NCBI RefSeq assembly: GCF_041381155.1 | Contig: NC_091137.1 | Location: 24,535,655-24,599,654, forward strand | Length of the DNA: 64,000 nucleotides | Source of the DNA: Argopecten irradians | Lineage: Eukaryota > Mollusca > Bivalvia > Pectinida > Pectinidae | Direction: 5' to 3' | In this document: one piece after another, positions 48,849 to 62,135 of the stretch | How positions within the stretch are numbered: the first letter of the stretch is position 1 | Layout: each line of letters begins with the position of its first letter | Position numbers and translations under genes: made by a program | The notes under the pieces: generated by a model | Database searches by the model: none | What the model was told of the DNA's origin: nothing | Seen by the model: the letters and a program-made list of their open reading frames with translations, nothing else

Positions 48849-49203
48849 AGATGCTCCACCGCCAACAAATGGTATTTTTCCCTATCAAAAACAGGAGTAG
48901 CCGGATTACTATTTTTCCTCAAGTACAAAAGTAATTTACTTTACACCATTACCACCATTTAAACATTTGAACATTTTATTTTAATTCCAGATAAAAATAT
49001 CAAAAATGATTAATTGCGCCACAAAAAAAAAATTCTGTCACTATGCCCTGTGTGAAATGAAGTACTGATTGCGCAGGCACACAAAGGAAAATAAAATATT
49101 TCATATGCATTTTGTGTTAATTAGACACATATTAACACTATTATACATAAGTTATAGTTCAAATGATGGATATCGTTTATGCTCTGTCGGCGGTGGAGCA
49201 ACA
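48849..49203. mobile_element. MITE of the GCTCCACCGCC family
   Basis: Left end ATGCTCCACCGCCAACA and right end TGTCGGCGGTGGAGCA form inverted repeats. TTAA lies just left of the element; the right border is less clear. A partial copy is in CTL-4 intron 2. Non-coding. Confidence 0.78.
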
Positions 49204-52200
49204 GGTCAAAGTCGACAGCATCATATCAGTATTTGATATATTTAACATAACTCATCACATTTTCAATTATAACTTGTGAACATGATGAAGTAAGTGTAGT
49301 TTTCTTTACAATTGAACCTCACTGACTTTTACATTAATACAACAAGTAATGCGCGTGTGACGTCTCGATTTAGTGATTTGTTATTGTCATCAGATCTATT
49401 ATGGATTACCAACAAACCAAGGACGTATATACTTATAAATCCTTGCAACAAACACATCACGTAACAGTGACTAGCTATAAAGGGTATACGAGGTGATAAC
49501 AATACTACACATTCAAGGGATGAGAAATTTTACGTATTTATTGAATCAATCAATGAAGAAATTAATATATTTAATTTTTTTCGAACTGAAATAACATTTT
49601 GTACACATGCAACAAAACTGATAGATGCATTTTGATCATTCGATCACTCATCGTTAGTGAAAATTAAGTTAGATAATTATGGACTAAGAATTAATTGTAT
49701 TTACGACAAGACTTTGTTTATTTGGTATCCTGAATTATTTGATTATATCACAAATATGTAAAATTACCATCTTAACTTAATGCTCTCCACGATGGCATAC
49801 GGGGAAATAAATAAAAATTAAAAAGTAAAAAAGATAACAAGTATACAACCAACAATAACATACCTTAACACCTTATCTATCTTCTATTTTATTCTTGGAA
49901 ATAACGATGATAAATTTTATGTTTTGCACACGAACGTTGTACCAAAAACAAAACTCGCCTTACAGTAAGCTGCCACAGCACATTGATATTAGGTTAAGCG
50001 ATTGATGATGATATCAATTTACCATATAATTATTTATTTTATGAAATAAAAATAATACAATTGGTATTGCTATCTCCTAGACCTTTGTATTTTCATTATG
50101 AGTGTCATGGCATTTTCTGTTTTGCTTTCTCGCGCCGGTAGGTTTAAGGTCAAAAGGTTAGAAAACTGTTAAGGAGTTCGGCGATAAAAGACTTGTGCAT
50201 CAGATATAGAGAAAGTACATATTGCCATCTTAAGATATGTAACATTAATTAAAACAAAATCTTTGTTTGATAAATTGCATAGAAATCATTCATTTTTGTT
50301 AAACAATTTACGAAACCTATGTAATTTAATGCCTGATTTTTTTTAAATTAGTTTTTCGGAGAAGTTTGCGTTTATTAGCTAGTGTTTTTTTCGCTTGCTG
50401 TCTGGTTGGTTTCAGAATATCAAAAATATAGAAAAAAAAAAAAAACAATAACACAAAAACAGAACTATTCTCTTAATTCCTACTGGAATAGATCAGAGTA
50501 AGTTGAACTAGTTTAAATTTGGCTGGGTAGTTTCTTTAAATGACTTGTAAAATCTACTGCCATAGAAAGGAGTAAAAACACAGTGAGTTAATTAATTAAT
50601 AAAACAACGGTAGTTTTAGATGTCTTGGCCATCTTACTAAATGATCAGTAACTTATATAAACAAAACCAAATAATACATTTTTCTCAAGATAAACTGCTT
50701 ATTGCTTTGTGATGAGGGCCGCAACAAGAATTATTCTTCATAAAATTTTGATAGCCAATATTGCCTTTCCCCATTAACCCCATGGATATATAAAATCTTA
50801 GCATGTTAGAAAATTAACTACATTTGTATAGCCAATTATATATTTTTAAAAAATTGTAACATTAAGTCATCCGAGATTTGTTAAGTCTAAACTTAAAAAT
50901 GTCTTAGGCTTCATCGATGTAATACTGTCTTATAAATATAGAGGTCAGCAGACACAGGGTTGAAAACTCTAGAGAAGCACATATTTAAATGTGACTGTAT
51001 CTTTATATATAATTGAGCTGTCTTTTCAAAAGGTCTTGGCGTCTTGACATGACAACTTGATGTGATATTCTATTAGCAGCTTTCTAGCGGAAATGAGGAA
51101 AAAGTCTGTGCTTGTTTCCAACTCTCTATATTTTCTTCTGATATATCTACCATTCAATTTGACGGCAATCTGTGCACTTTGATCTAAATCAAACCGATCA
51201 AAAACGATGATCGCATACTGAGAGAGATCCCAACTCTATTGTAACTCTTCAGCATGGGAGGTTTGAATGATGACCTCGCGTGCTCACGCGCAAACAGGCG
51301 CGTTCGTCTGATGGTGAATCAAATTTCAGCAAAATATCTCCCAAATGTACACATCAAAGGTAGAATTGAAACTTTACGGTAAAAACCGGGATGTTCCGAG
51401 TCTGCTTTTTCAATCAGGTAGCGTCGACTTCAGACGAAAAATTATTTTGGATGGTAGCGAAGCGACAATAATGCGCGGCTTCAATTCCATCCAAGCAGAG
51501 AGAGTCTGGTCGTTAGTGGGATTTACAAACATATTTTAAGCAACTAATTGCTGAAAAAATACCCAGTAAACGCCAGAAAATGTAAGACTCCGTATGCTTT
51601 GTGTTCTGTGGGGGAAAGTGTGTATTATTTCCTAGATACAGCGGGTTCGCATTGTCCCAGTTTCGTGGGAAATAACCGTTTGAGCTAGATATCAGTAATA
51701 CGTACCCACATACAGTGTATACTAATAAAGGCATGCTTATATTTCGAAAATATAGGATCTTACATGAATGTTCATTTCATATGAGATTTTATGAAACAAG
51801 TCTAAGAAGTTGTTTTTTATTTTTGCGAGCCTTGGTACAACTTCAGGATACTTTTTATCACATGACTACAAATGCTTTCACAACAAAGAATTTCACGTCA
51901 AAATGTATTCCGAAAATCCAGCAAAGGCCGCTATTTTGTCCCGCCGTCCTCGTAATCCTTACGTCACATAATTTTTCCTGACGTCATTTTATTGTGTCTG
52001 TCTGACGTCACAATGGATTTCCAGCCAATGAAAATCGCTCCAAGTCATATTACACTAGTGACATGTGCAAAAATATTATTTGGGCGAAAATTTACGATTG
52101 GAAATATTGCACAAAATCATTAAAGCTCCTAGAGTAAACTTTTATAAATAATCCAATACATATATGTATATTCAAGCACACTACATACTACATTTTCAAC

Positions 52201-52430
52201 AGAACAATATACATATTTCTATGTCTTATTGTAATATATTTCAATTATAGATGCTTATTTATCCAACATGATTTATTCACCATTGCCAGCTCAGTTAAAA
52301 TAATATCACATAAAACTGTAATATTACCAGATATACAATTAATACAATTTTCAACAAATCGATATTTTTCTAGATATTATTGTCAGTTGTCAGTGTTATA
52401 TGTAAACATATAGCATGTAGATGATGAAAT
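49204..52430. other. Intergenic sequence, no gene recognised
   Basis: AT-rich, with a CpG-rich patch near 51270-51310 and clustered TGACGTCA motifs near 51975-52010. Open frames here are short and unlike known families. Confidence 0.45.
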
Positions 52431-52599
52431 AAAATGAAAACATCTCGATTGCAAACTTTTATTTACAAACACGATATCTATGAAATTGACAGACGCTTGT
52501 TCCGATTTCCCTGTCAGCTGCGCGCGCAGCAGTTGTCGAATCAATTTCACGGCAACGTGAATCATGACATCATTATCAGAGGGCGCAGTTCAGTTGTGC

Positions 52600-52758
52600 A
52601 ATGGAGGAACGCGAACTATTTCTCACAAGTGGGCTAAAAGGTGCACGAGGCACGGGTCTAACCCACAAAGAAATGGCCAGAATTCTCATGGGGGTTGTTC
52701 AGACGTTTCCGAGAGAACCTAATGTCGAAATGCAAATCAATCAGTACAGGGTTAATTA
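52600..52758 (+). other. Candidate short coding segment in a GC-richer island
   Basis: From ATG 52600 a frame of 52 codons reads MEERELFLTSGLKGARGTG and continues through THKEMARILMG to a TAA. Composition is protein-like and the surrounding 250 bp are richer in GC than the neighbourhood. No domain was recognised, and it could equally be a non-coding regulatory island. Confidence 0.25.
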
Positions 52759-52759
52759 A

Positions 52760-55250
52760 ATACAACAAGAGGTATTTATACACAAAACAACCTCATGTGT
52801 CTACACACGGACGGTAATTCACAAGGACATTCCATAGAAATTGTATCAGTCCTAACAACAAAGAACAGGGTATTAATCAATCAATTAATTAATAATCTTG
52901 ATTAGTTAATGTTATATGACGTCACAACGTGTGACGAATATATTTATTTAGTAAGATCGTCTTCTTATCTAACAACATTAAACCCATAACCATACTTCTA
53001 TATGATCATCTAATATTGCCAGCAGTAAGGAATGGTAAACTATCTGCATGGTGATCGATGCGCCTTTAAGTTTTTTATATATTCAAATTCACTTTATTGT
53101 GTTTTTCGTACTCACCAAATGCATCCCATCAGACTGCCAATTAAATAACTTAACATACATTTGTACAAATAAACATGCTTGATAATGAAGGTGTCTAGAT
53201 GATATGCACGAGTATGACGAGGGTTGGGTGAATTAAAGTTTGGTAAAAAACTTGAGTCGGGAAACTTTACTATTTTAAACTTTTGTCGTAAGGATTTACA
53301 AAAAAAATTTAATGCTTTAAGATTTCATCGGGTATGAAAAATGCCATTGATGGAACTCTGAAATGAATTTTTACAAAACGTTTTAATATACATATTTATA
53401 TAATTTCACGAAGGAATTTAAAAAATGGAGTTAATATTTTTTGTTATTTTGTGAGCCTATCATTAAAATATGAAATCACAACCGAATAGGCGATTTTATT
53501 GATATACCGAGGAATCGAGGACAATTGTTTGACAAATTAACACACCATGCCAAAGCTCATATACAACATGCATGCATTTCGCATTGGAATATCGAAAGTT
53601 TAACGAGAAATAAGACACTAGATTGATCAGGAAAATTATCAACTTCAAATTCCCCAAACACCAAGTGAAGGCATGGTCTGTCACATAATTTGTCATACAG
53701 AATTGAGAGACCCGAGATTCTCTTCTAGTTGAAAATAGAAGAAAAATAAGTGCTCTTTGTTTTAGCTTTTGCTTTTGTACATGATTAACTGTACATGTAA
53801 AACAATGTATTGGTTATTTGAGAAGTTTCCCTGTTAGTTGCAGAATTAGTAGAACCATTATTATTTTCTTATTCAGTAGATATACTTATTATTTGATATC
53901 TGCTACGCCTATCCGTATATTTTGAAGATCAAATGCACCATTTTACACGTTTTTGAAATATCTATAAGATGATGCTCCAGATAACGTTTTGCCATTATAC
54001 ATAGCAATGTACCTTTAAATTGTTTTGCATCTCAAAAAGGATTGTTATTTTCTCTAAATCCAGCATAAATATAAGGGGATGTCTTTGTGCTTAACGTTGA
54101 CACATATCAATTTCGCACATCAGTTTGTTTAAAAAATAATCTGTAAACTGTACTTAATTCGCGTTTAATTATTTAACGCTGTCTTTCTAAACAGAATCAT
54201 GTTTACATAAATATTAAAGTTGTACACAAGCATATTCCGTCAAATATGTTTGTAACTTCTGTGACGGAAACACAAATATTAACCCATAGCAATGCAAATT
54301 GAGTATATTTATATAATACACAGAAAATATTATTGAATATAATGAGTAAAAATGAAAGGAAAATGCAAAATTAAGAATGAAACATAAAATAGGAGAATAA
54401 GATAACGATAGAGAAAGACTATACAAAATTTATATTCTAGTCATAGAATTAAATCCTATATATGCAATGCTAAATACGTGAATGTTTTAATATTGTTTTT
54501 AGATTATAATTATAATAGTAATACTCAAAATTGATAAAATTGATTTCTCCCTTCTCACTACCCTCTTTACGGTTACACTATGGAATTCAATCTGTAATCT
54601 CAATACTTATGAGCATATCAATCCTCTCACAGACTATCTACAATCTAGTCCTCTGTGCTTTCACTTTTTCTCTTTCTCTACTGCTCTGTCTAAATGGTAT
54701 TACAAAGACTTTGTCTCTACCTCTCATTGATATTTACATAAATCCGTTTTGTAGAAAAACGAATTTAAAAAGAATACATCCGAAAATGTGCCATGTCGCA
54801 GTCAAAACTAAGCTGATATTTATTATTGCTTGTAGAAATAGGGGGGGGGGAGTTTAATGATAATGACAATAGGATTCCGTTACGTAAATAAGCAAATGCT
54901 GTGTTATCATGAAGACTATTTAATTTTCTTATCTATGTTTTTCTTAATGGTTATGAAAAAAATTCCATTAAATAAATAAAGAATGTCTTGAATGCATAAT
55001 TTTATAATTGTCAATAAGCTTAAATTCCTTATAAATTATTGGCGCATTAATACAAAAAGAAAACGGTGACTGTTTACAAAAACATAGGGTTTTAAAGTAA
55101 TACGATATGATGATGATGTTTAGATGTACTTCTCAGAAATGACAAAATGAAGTAACGTCATTTGTTCGGAAACGATACTTGACACTTATTGACAGCAAAC
55201 ATTCATAAACCTGACTAATTTGTCAGCATCTCAGACGAAATCTTCCTCAT
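52760..55250. other. Intergenic sequence, nothing recognised
   Basis: AT-rich, with no gene, clear repeat family or RNA gene seen. Confidence 0.45.
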
Positions 55251-55254
55251 AGTA

Positions 55255-55590
55255 ATAAACTTGATCCCCGCTACATCTAGGGTGCTATAAATCCCCACCA
55301 CCAAACCTATCTATTGTGGTTAGTGTTGATCGATGAGTCGATAAGATGCCGGTCGACAATTTAAAAGTCGATAGCCATCATATCGCTACACGATCAACCC
55401 GGCCCGGGCTTCACACCAGTCTTTGAAGACTTTCCCCTAGCCTAGCTGTAACTGTACCTCTGTAAATGAGTGCCCGAGTTAGGTCTGGTCAGGTCGTTTG
55501 TGAGAAATAAACATGTGTGCACGGATTGATTGCTTTTCCGGATACCTCTCCCCCAAAGTCCTACAAACGCATTTCTCACAACATCTTGGT
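55255..55590. mobile_element. Possible solo LTR (fossil)
   Basis: A block of balanced base composition holding GCTATAAAT followed about 225 bp later by GAAATAAAC, the TATA-then-polyadenylation layout of an LTR, in an otherwise AT-rich region. No internal coding region adjoins it and the exact ends are unclear. It is at best an old remnant; a non-coding exon is an alternative. Confidence 0.25.
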
Positions 55591-56689
55591 AACTTTTGTC
55601 ATATTTCGTCTCAGTACATGTAACTAAGCAACGTCTCTCTGTCCAAACTACATGATGATATTGTCCTGAGTAATTTCATTGCTTCATGTCTTTATTATGT
55701 TTTGTTATGCTGAGTATTTTAATATTGTTATTCAGTAATATGAAGGGGGCTTGAGAATATTTTTAAGACATTATTAACTACATTATTTGATGTTGCTTAA
55801 TGCGTTAATGCATACAGGAGAACGACTTTGGTTTGATAATAAACTGATAATCTGATGTTTTAACTTACTGCTCTTATTTTGCATTATTTTTCTGTACTCC
55901 TTGCCTTTTTTTGCAAAAAGTTTGTCTTAGGTAGTGGCCCTTAACATTGATTTCATAATTTTTACAAAAATTGTCTGAGAACATTATTTTTGAAATCTCA
56001 TAAACTCTAAATTAAATCAGTCTGTCTCAGTAAATCTGAAAGTACATCAACTTCTCATTTTAAAATATACCTTTAAACACTTAGCACCTATTAAGATATA
56101 CGTAATTCAAAATACGTTTTTGAATGAGGTTAAGCGGGAATCATATAACTGAATACCTTACAATTTGAATCTTATATATGAATTTTGAATTATCTCATGT
56201 AAATATATATCTATGTACAAGGTATTATCATTTTTACCACTATAATACATAAAAATAAATATTAATTAAAGTTCTGGGACTGATTAAAGTTTCATTACAT
56301 GATTAATACCTAAAACTTGCAGTATACACATAATATTTAATAAAAGAGCATTTCATATTGATTTTTTTTTTGTGTATTTTGTATCTGCGGTAACAAATAA
56401 AATAAAATTCTATATCACAAAGGGAAGACTCAACTTATCACTATCTATCAGATCATACAGGCGGAAGTTCCATCGTATTACAAAATCCTCACTGGAATGT
56501 GTTTCTAAAGGAATCATATTCTAATCTCCCTGATTTTATTTTGTTTTTCGAAAAGTCCATTTTTCACAATGCTCTGAGACTATCCGCTGTATCAAGGGCT
56601 GTTATCAATGTTATTTATAAAGGGTGCAACATTATAGTGTACACACGACGCTTAACCTTGTGTATCACTGCACTCTGCATGTAGATAAT

Positions 56690-57310
56690 ACCTTTACTGT
56701 AATCCGCTACTCCACAGACACCCTCGGCACGTGTTGGACCAGATAATGGAGGAACAAGATATCATTGTGGGCCATATTACACCGCCACCTCCAGTGGCCT
56801 TCATCAGCATGCAGAAATATTACGTACATTTTTCACGGTTCAATGAAAAGAATTTGCACCTGTTTACGCTGGGGTTCGAGGTGAATATTACATAATTCTA
56901 CGTTGATAATGGTCATCATATCCTGTGCAATGATCTACAGCGTTGTAAGATGTAGTCTAATGCCTCCCGATTCCGCATTTCGCCGAAAAATGCAGCTACG
57001 TTTGCATGAAGATCTTACCGTTGTCTTTTCTATTATCGTAAATAGCCGATACTAATATTCCATTGAGGTATCGAGTTGAGACGTTAACTACGTCCGACCG
57101 TTGCTTATCTGCACGATTCTATTGTGTTATCTTGGTCGCGTGAATGCTGTCCATTGTTTGGAGATAATAACTAGATTTATTACCTAGCGCGGTATGTGTT
57201 ACCGCTCTCGAGTTGATCGGTACGCGTGGCCAGCTCTCCAACACCAATATTTCATGACAGGATGGTCATGGGGCTCATCCCAATAGATACGCTCATTTGT
57301 ATCTTTTATC
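56690..57310. promoter_or_regulatory. Candidate conserved non-coding island
   Basis: About 600 bp of distinctly more balanced composition, with no long open frame on either strand and no repeat signature, within AT-rich sequence about 4.5 kb upstream of the transcription-factor-like exon. It could be an enhancer of that gene; this is inference from composition only. Confidence 0.3.
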
Positions 57311-58887
57311 GTGAAAAATGAGGCTGGAAGATACCAATATTCTGGTCATGGAAAGAAAAAGCAAAGATTAGGCGTAAGAACTTTCTTAAAGATTCTATGC
57401 AAAATAGAACAAAATAATTTGAGTTCTCACCTCGATAGAATAGAACATGCACATTCCCAGTATAAATGACATCATTACCTCCGCATCGGACTAGCCAACA
57501 GTCTCTAAAATGTTATAATAATCTTCACAAATTTTGTCCTCAGTTTCAAACTAGGGGAAGATATAGCATATTCTTGTTTCTTGGTGAAAATCAATGTTTC
57601 CATTTCATATTCTATCTATTACATTTTTTTATTCTCGATTCTAAGAATAAACTAGGCCAAGTGATACCAGTATATTCATTTCATCAGCCACGATTCTCTC
57701 GCTTACTAATTTAAGTTCCACACATGGCGCACATATCAAGGAAAATGACATAATATTAATTACTGCAACATATTAATGCCCCAACAATTTAAAATGAAAT
57801 AAACAGAGAAGATTCACGTAATATTATTTATCTTGTTTGATATTTCAAAAACAAAGTGTTCCAGGAAAAAATATGGCTTCACTATAAATGTTGTGTTCTG
57901 ATCGGTCAATATTGAGTTAAAATATCAATGATAGAAATATATGTTCGGGTGAAAAATAGCACTTATATTTTCTCACAAAACCATCACTTCTACTACATAC
58001 TATTAACATTAGTAAATATAATGGCATGGCTTTTTGGTGACAGAAATATGAACGAAACCCTGTGGAATTGCAATGAAAATGGACATTTTGTTTGCATATT
58101 GCGCCGAAATTTACAAAATACAACAATCTACGAGTCAATAGTAATATCTCAAGTAAGGACGGATGGATGAACAGTTTATATCAACAAAGTTATGTTCAAG
58201 TACACCTAAGTGATATATAGGCATACAGAAATCACTTATTTAAACCTTAAAGAGAAAAAGTAAACTTCTTCATGTGTTTTTAAAGTTGTTGGCTAGTCTA
58301 CTAGTGTTATGCATTAAACGATATTTGGTTTTGGACGGACTGAGTGTATTTTTTGAATTACTTATCGAACACACAGTTATGATACTATTATTATTTAGCC
58401 TGTCGTTAGTGGGATCATTATGGGATATATAATGGTAAACCCAAGTATGGTTTTATCACCGGAATCAGCCAACTTACACATTCAACTTTAGTAAAAAAAA
58501 CGCTTACAACGTTACATGGTTACATCGTACTATTTTTTCAGTACGACTCGCCAATGTTCCTTTGATTTAATTTTAATACGTATAAAACAAAGTGTGCTTA
58601 TAACGAAGTATGCTTATAAAGAACTGGTTTCCTTGGTCCCGACAGGTTCGTTATAACAGTGTTTAACTGTACTTAGCACTTAGTTTTAACCTCTCACACA
58701 TACACTCAAGTCGATCCCATTGTGATATTCCATGTAGTACACGGTGTTTAAATGTTTAAGGACTTGTGGGCAAATGTGAACATTACCAGCTTGAGAACAA
58801 ACAAATTAAGTATATTGTGTTCAACATAATTATAATTCATTGATGATTCACCGATGTTTTGTCGGGAGAACACATGGTTTGGTCAAG

Positions 58888-58941
58888 ATAATTTTATTTC
58901 AAGAACGTATCATTAATTTTATTTCAAGAACGTATCATTAT
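58888..58941. repeat. Short tandem duplication
   Basis: ATTTTATTTCAAGAACGTAT plus CATT is repeated twice head to tail. Confidence 0.85.
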
Positions 58942-60103
58942 GAAACTGAGACTTATTTGTTTTGTAGTTAGTAGTATCTTACTAAGTTGTATTATTTCAG
59001 TAAACAGTTATCCCCTTATGGGACACCTAACGGTATCTCCAAGTTTAGTTTGATCTCTGGCATCAACTTACAGTTTCAACTACGTACCACTTTCAGTAGG
59101 AAACGCTGATTTGATATATAGCGTCACTTACCACAAATTATGTTCTCATTTATTTCCTATTTTGACAGCAACAACCTTCATTTTCCTTCTCGGATCTCAG
59201 AGACTTGAATTATGTATTGAAGTTGAGCTCCTGTGTATACTAAGCGGCCATTTTCCACACCCTCTTCACTAATGAGTATTTTCTTTAACCATAACTGCTG
59301 CTTTATTGCTATATTTATGAGATCGCCTCTGAAAGACCTACGACTATACGTTATCCTCCGGAACACATTTTGTTCCATTAAAATGAAAGATCTACGACTC
59401 TCAGCTTGTATATTATTTTCTCTACTTCAAACGGAATCGACAAAGGATAACGCGTACTAGGGCAGTGAGAGCTACTGGGACTGGGTTACTACACAAACAA
59501 ACAGAGTGGTCGTATACTCTCTGTAGTACCGTCAACCAAACACCTCTATAATTCTGTGTGTACAGAATGATAGATGATATCAGTAATGACACACCTTTAG
59601 TACTAGAAGTTGTAAACACTCTCCATGAAAAGAATATTTTGTGCCATTGTGGTATTTTGACATTAAGAAACAATTTAATTGTGATAATCGCAATTTCAGT
59701 ACTTTCATTAAAACCAATCCATATATACCCGTGGTATTGTACACCAACTTAAATATCGCGGTGACGTAATTTCGCGATTTTAAAACTAGGGACTTTTAAA
59801 TGGCAATTACTTTAATCCCAAGTTAAGTCGCCTCGAAAATGTTTTCAAGAAAAAATCGCCGATCATAAAATATCAAACCGTCATGAATGTAAGTTGGTAG
59901 ACAATACCTGGAATGGTTATTATAAACATTCTGCATATTGTGCTGGTATCCGTTAAATAATTAAGTTTTTATCCCCACAGTGGATTATAAAAATGCATCC
60001 TGTTTTTCCTGTTGAGTAGTTGTTGTTAGTTGAGGTGTATACATATAATCATGTTATTCAAAGTGTATGAAGAAGTGGTTTATGGTTTTTTTTCTATCTA
60101 ATT

Positions 60104-60124
60104 ATATATATATATATATAAATA
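60104..60124. repeat. AT dinucleotide microsatellite
   Basis: An uninterrupted TA/AT run of about ten units. Confidence 0.85.
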
Positions 60125-61639
60125 ACCGAATATCAACATTTGATTTAGACTTGAACACCCGGCCCTGTGAAGAAGATATTGATAATAGCATATTCATTAA
60201 TAATCATGACGAGTCTAGTTAGTTGTTCCTAATTACTTCTGTAATGTACTGCGCTATTTTGAACAGGGACGACTGAAGCGCATGTTGTAAGTATAATGAT
60301 ATGTCCTTCTCGGTATAATCAGCAATTTCAGTGAGGTTACACTACATTATAGAAATAAGTACATAGATACATCAAGCTCCTACAACACACCCAAACACCA
60401 CATTCATCCATACCGATAGAGTAAACATTAACCTTAACTTATCGAAAGTAAACAAAACCCATTTTAAGTGTTGGAATCATCATCTAGTCAGCAAAGCTTT
60501 TGATAATTTAATTCAATTCAATTCAACTTAATCCTTTCTTACATCCATACAAAAGGGACCGATAACAAAACATACATAACTTACAGTATATTAAAACAAC
60601 AACTTAAACACTTATCAACACAGCTTTAACTCAGTTCAAATGACTTTTTAACAAAGAGGCCTAAATCCTGTAGAAGTTTTAGATCATTAGAAGACAAGAG
60701 TCGTATCAAATTGTCAAGTTATGCAAGATGATGGTTAATTACATCTTTCTGTATATAAAGTAAATTTTTCTCACTAAAGATATATCGTAACAGATATTAT
60801 GTAGCTTATAACTTTTATCGAATGAGTTTACAAAATGAAAATAACCAAATGACCTCGATTTCAATCAATATTTTTACATTTGTCTCTGCAAGAGGTTTTC
60901 AATGACATATACTATCAACTGAAATGTGATACCCACTAAACACCATTAACAGAGACGAAAATGGAATAACCAGAAACAAACAATGCTTGTTCAGTTTAAA
61001 AATAACATTGGATTTCGTATTACGACATCATCCAAAATTTTTTTATTGACTTCCACATCGTAATGATTCTCTACCAACTTTGATATAACTGTCACATGGA
61101 GCTTATGATTTTTTATCTCAAATATACGTTAGTAAGCTTGCGATGTCTTACAAAATAATGTATAGAATTTATCATATATTAAAGATATAATTCATAATGC
61201 ATTACGTAATTAATTAACGAAAACACGTAAAGAACATTGAGACACAGGCCTAATAGAAATTCCGTGTCTGTAATGCACAGTTTGGTGTTGTTCAGCTGTA
61301 ACTAACATTTTATGATATACAACCCTAATCCAGAACCATATCTACTGTAACATTAGTTAAAAAACCTACATGTACAAAAGACACAATGGGTTCAACATAT
61401 TTCTGGCTGAGACAATGGTGATGAGAGCCAAAACGAACATAAGACGCTTAAGCTGATTGGTCGAGACGGAATGGTATCCTTTCTGAAAGTGACTGCAGCA
61501 TTTTTCTTATCTATAGCGTGTCTGCGAACTGACACAAATGCATGGGCCCAGCTGAAATGATCATTGTCATCAACGCACCGTTCCTAAGTAGCAGATTTAT
61601 GACGGAGAGATCGCAATTGTCGTTTAGTTTCTCGTCATA

Positions 61640-62135
61640 ATGGAAGAACCAGAAAGACCGCTTAATCCAAGCGCACAGAATGGTTCTAACAGTACCTGTG
61701 GCGGATATGCCTCGACCATGGGCCGGTTTTTCCACCAGAGATCTAGTGCCTTTGACTGTATGCACCCTCCCTCTGGTGGTGTAGGAGTGGGGGTCGGGCT
61801 GCCCCCTCCCCCACCCTCGGGATTCGGGTATTCCGGTTACCCCGGTGATTGGGGGTTTATGTCAGGGTCCTATGCACCCGGATTTAACTTTAACAGGACG
61901 TTTAACTCTCCATCTGCCAACTTATTTCCCGTGTCATCCAGGGATTTTAATGTTTCTTTACCGTCCGTGACGTCAGGTCCCCCACCCCTAATAGGGTCCA
62001 GCCCCACCTCTGGGGTACTGCCATGTGAAACATCAGACGCGTACGAGTCCGGCGTGTGTGGGTCATCGTGTAGCCCGTCCCCCACGGGCCCCTGTCTAAC
62101 GGACGAGTTAGACCGGAAGGAGAATAAGAACAGAG
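61640..62135 (+). CDS. First exon of a probable developmental transcription factor
   Basis: An open frame from ATG 61640, with an in-frame TAG five codons upstream supporting this start, runs 165 codons to a strong donor (AGAG then GTAAGT at 62136) in phase 1. The protein begins MEEPERPLNPSAQNG and is rich in Gly, Ser and Pro, with GVGVGVGLPPPPP near 50-60, aromatic patches (FGYSGYPGDWGF, FNFNRTF) and a basic end, DRKENKNR. Base composition is much richer in GC than the neighbourhood. This is typical of the disordered N-terminal exon of homeobox or similar factors, where the DNA-binding domain follows in exon 2. A posterior Hox gene is possible, because exon 1 there ends just before the homeodomain, but no diagnostic motif is present. 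The rest is intron to the window edge. Confidence 0.6.

Noticed and set aside
58555-58670. Complete TIR element with TTATAACGAA repeats
   Set aside because: Motifs such as GCTTATAACGAAG and GGTTCGTTATAACAG look transposon-derived, but no matching pair of ends could be defined.
59178-59752. Overlapping open frames on both strands
   Set aside because: They show no domain, no protein-like composition and no consistent splice sites.
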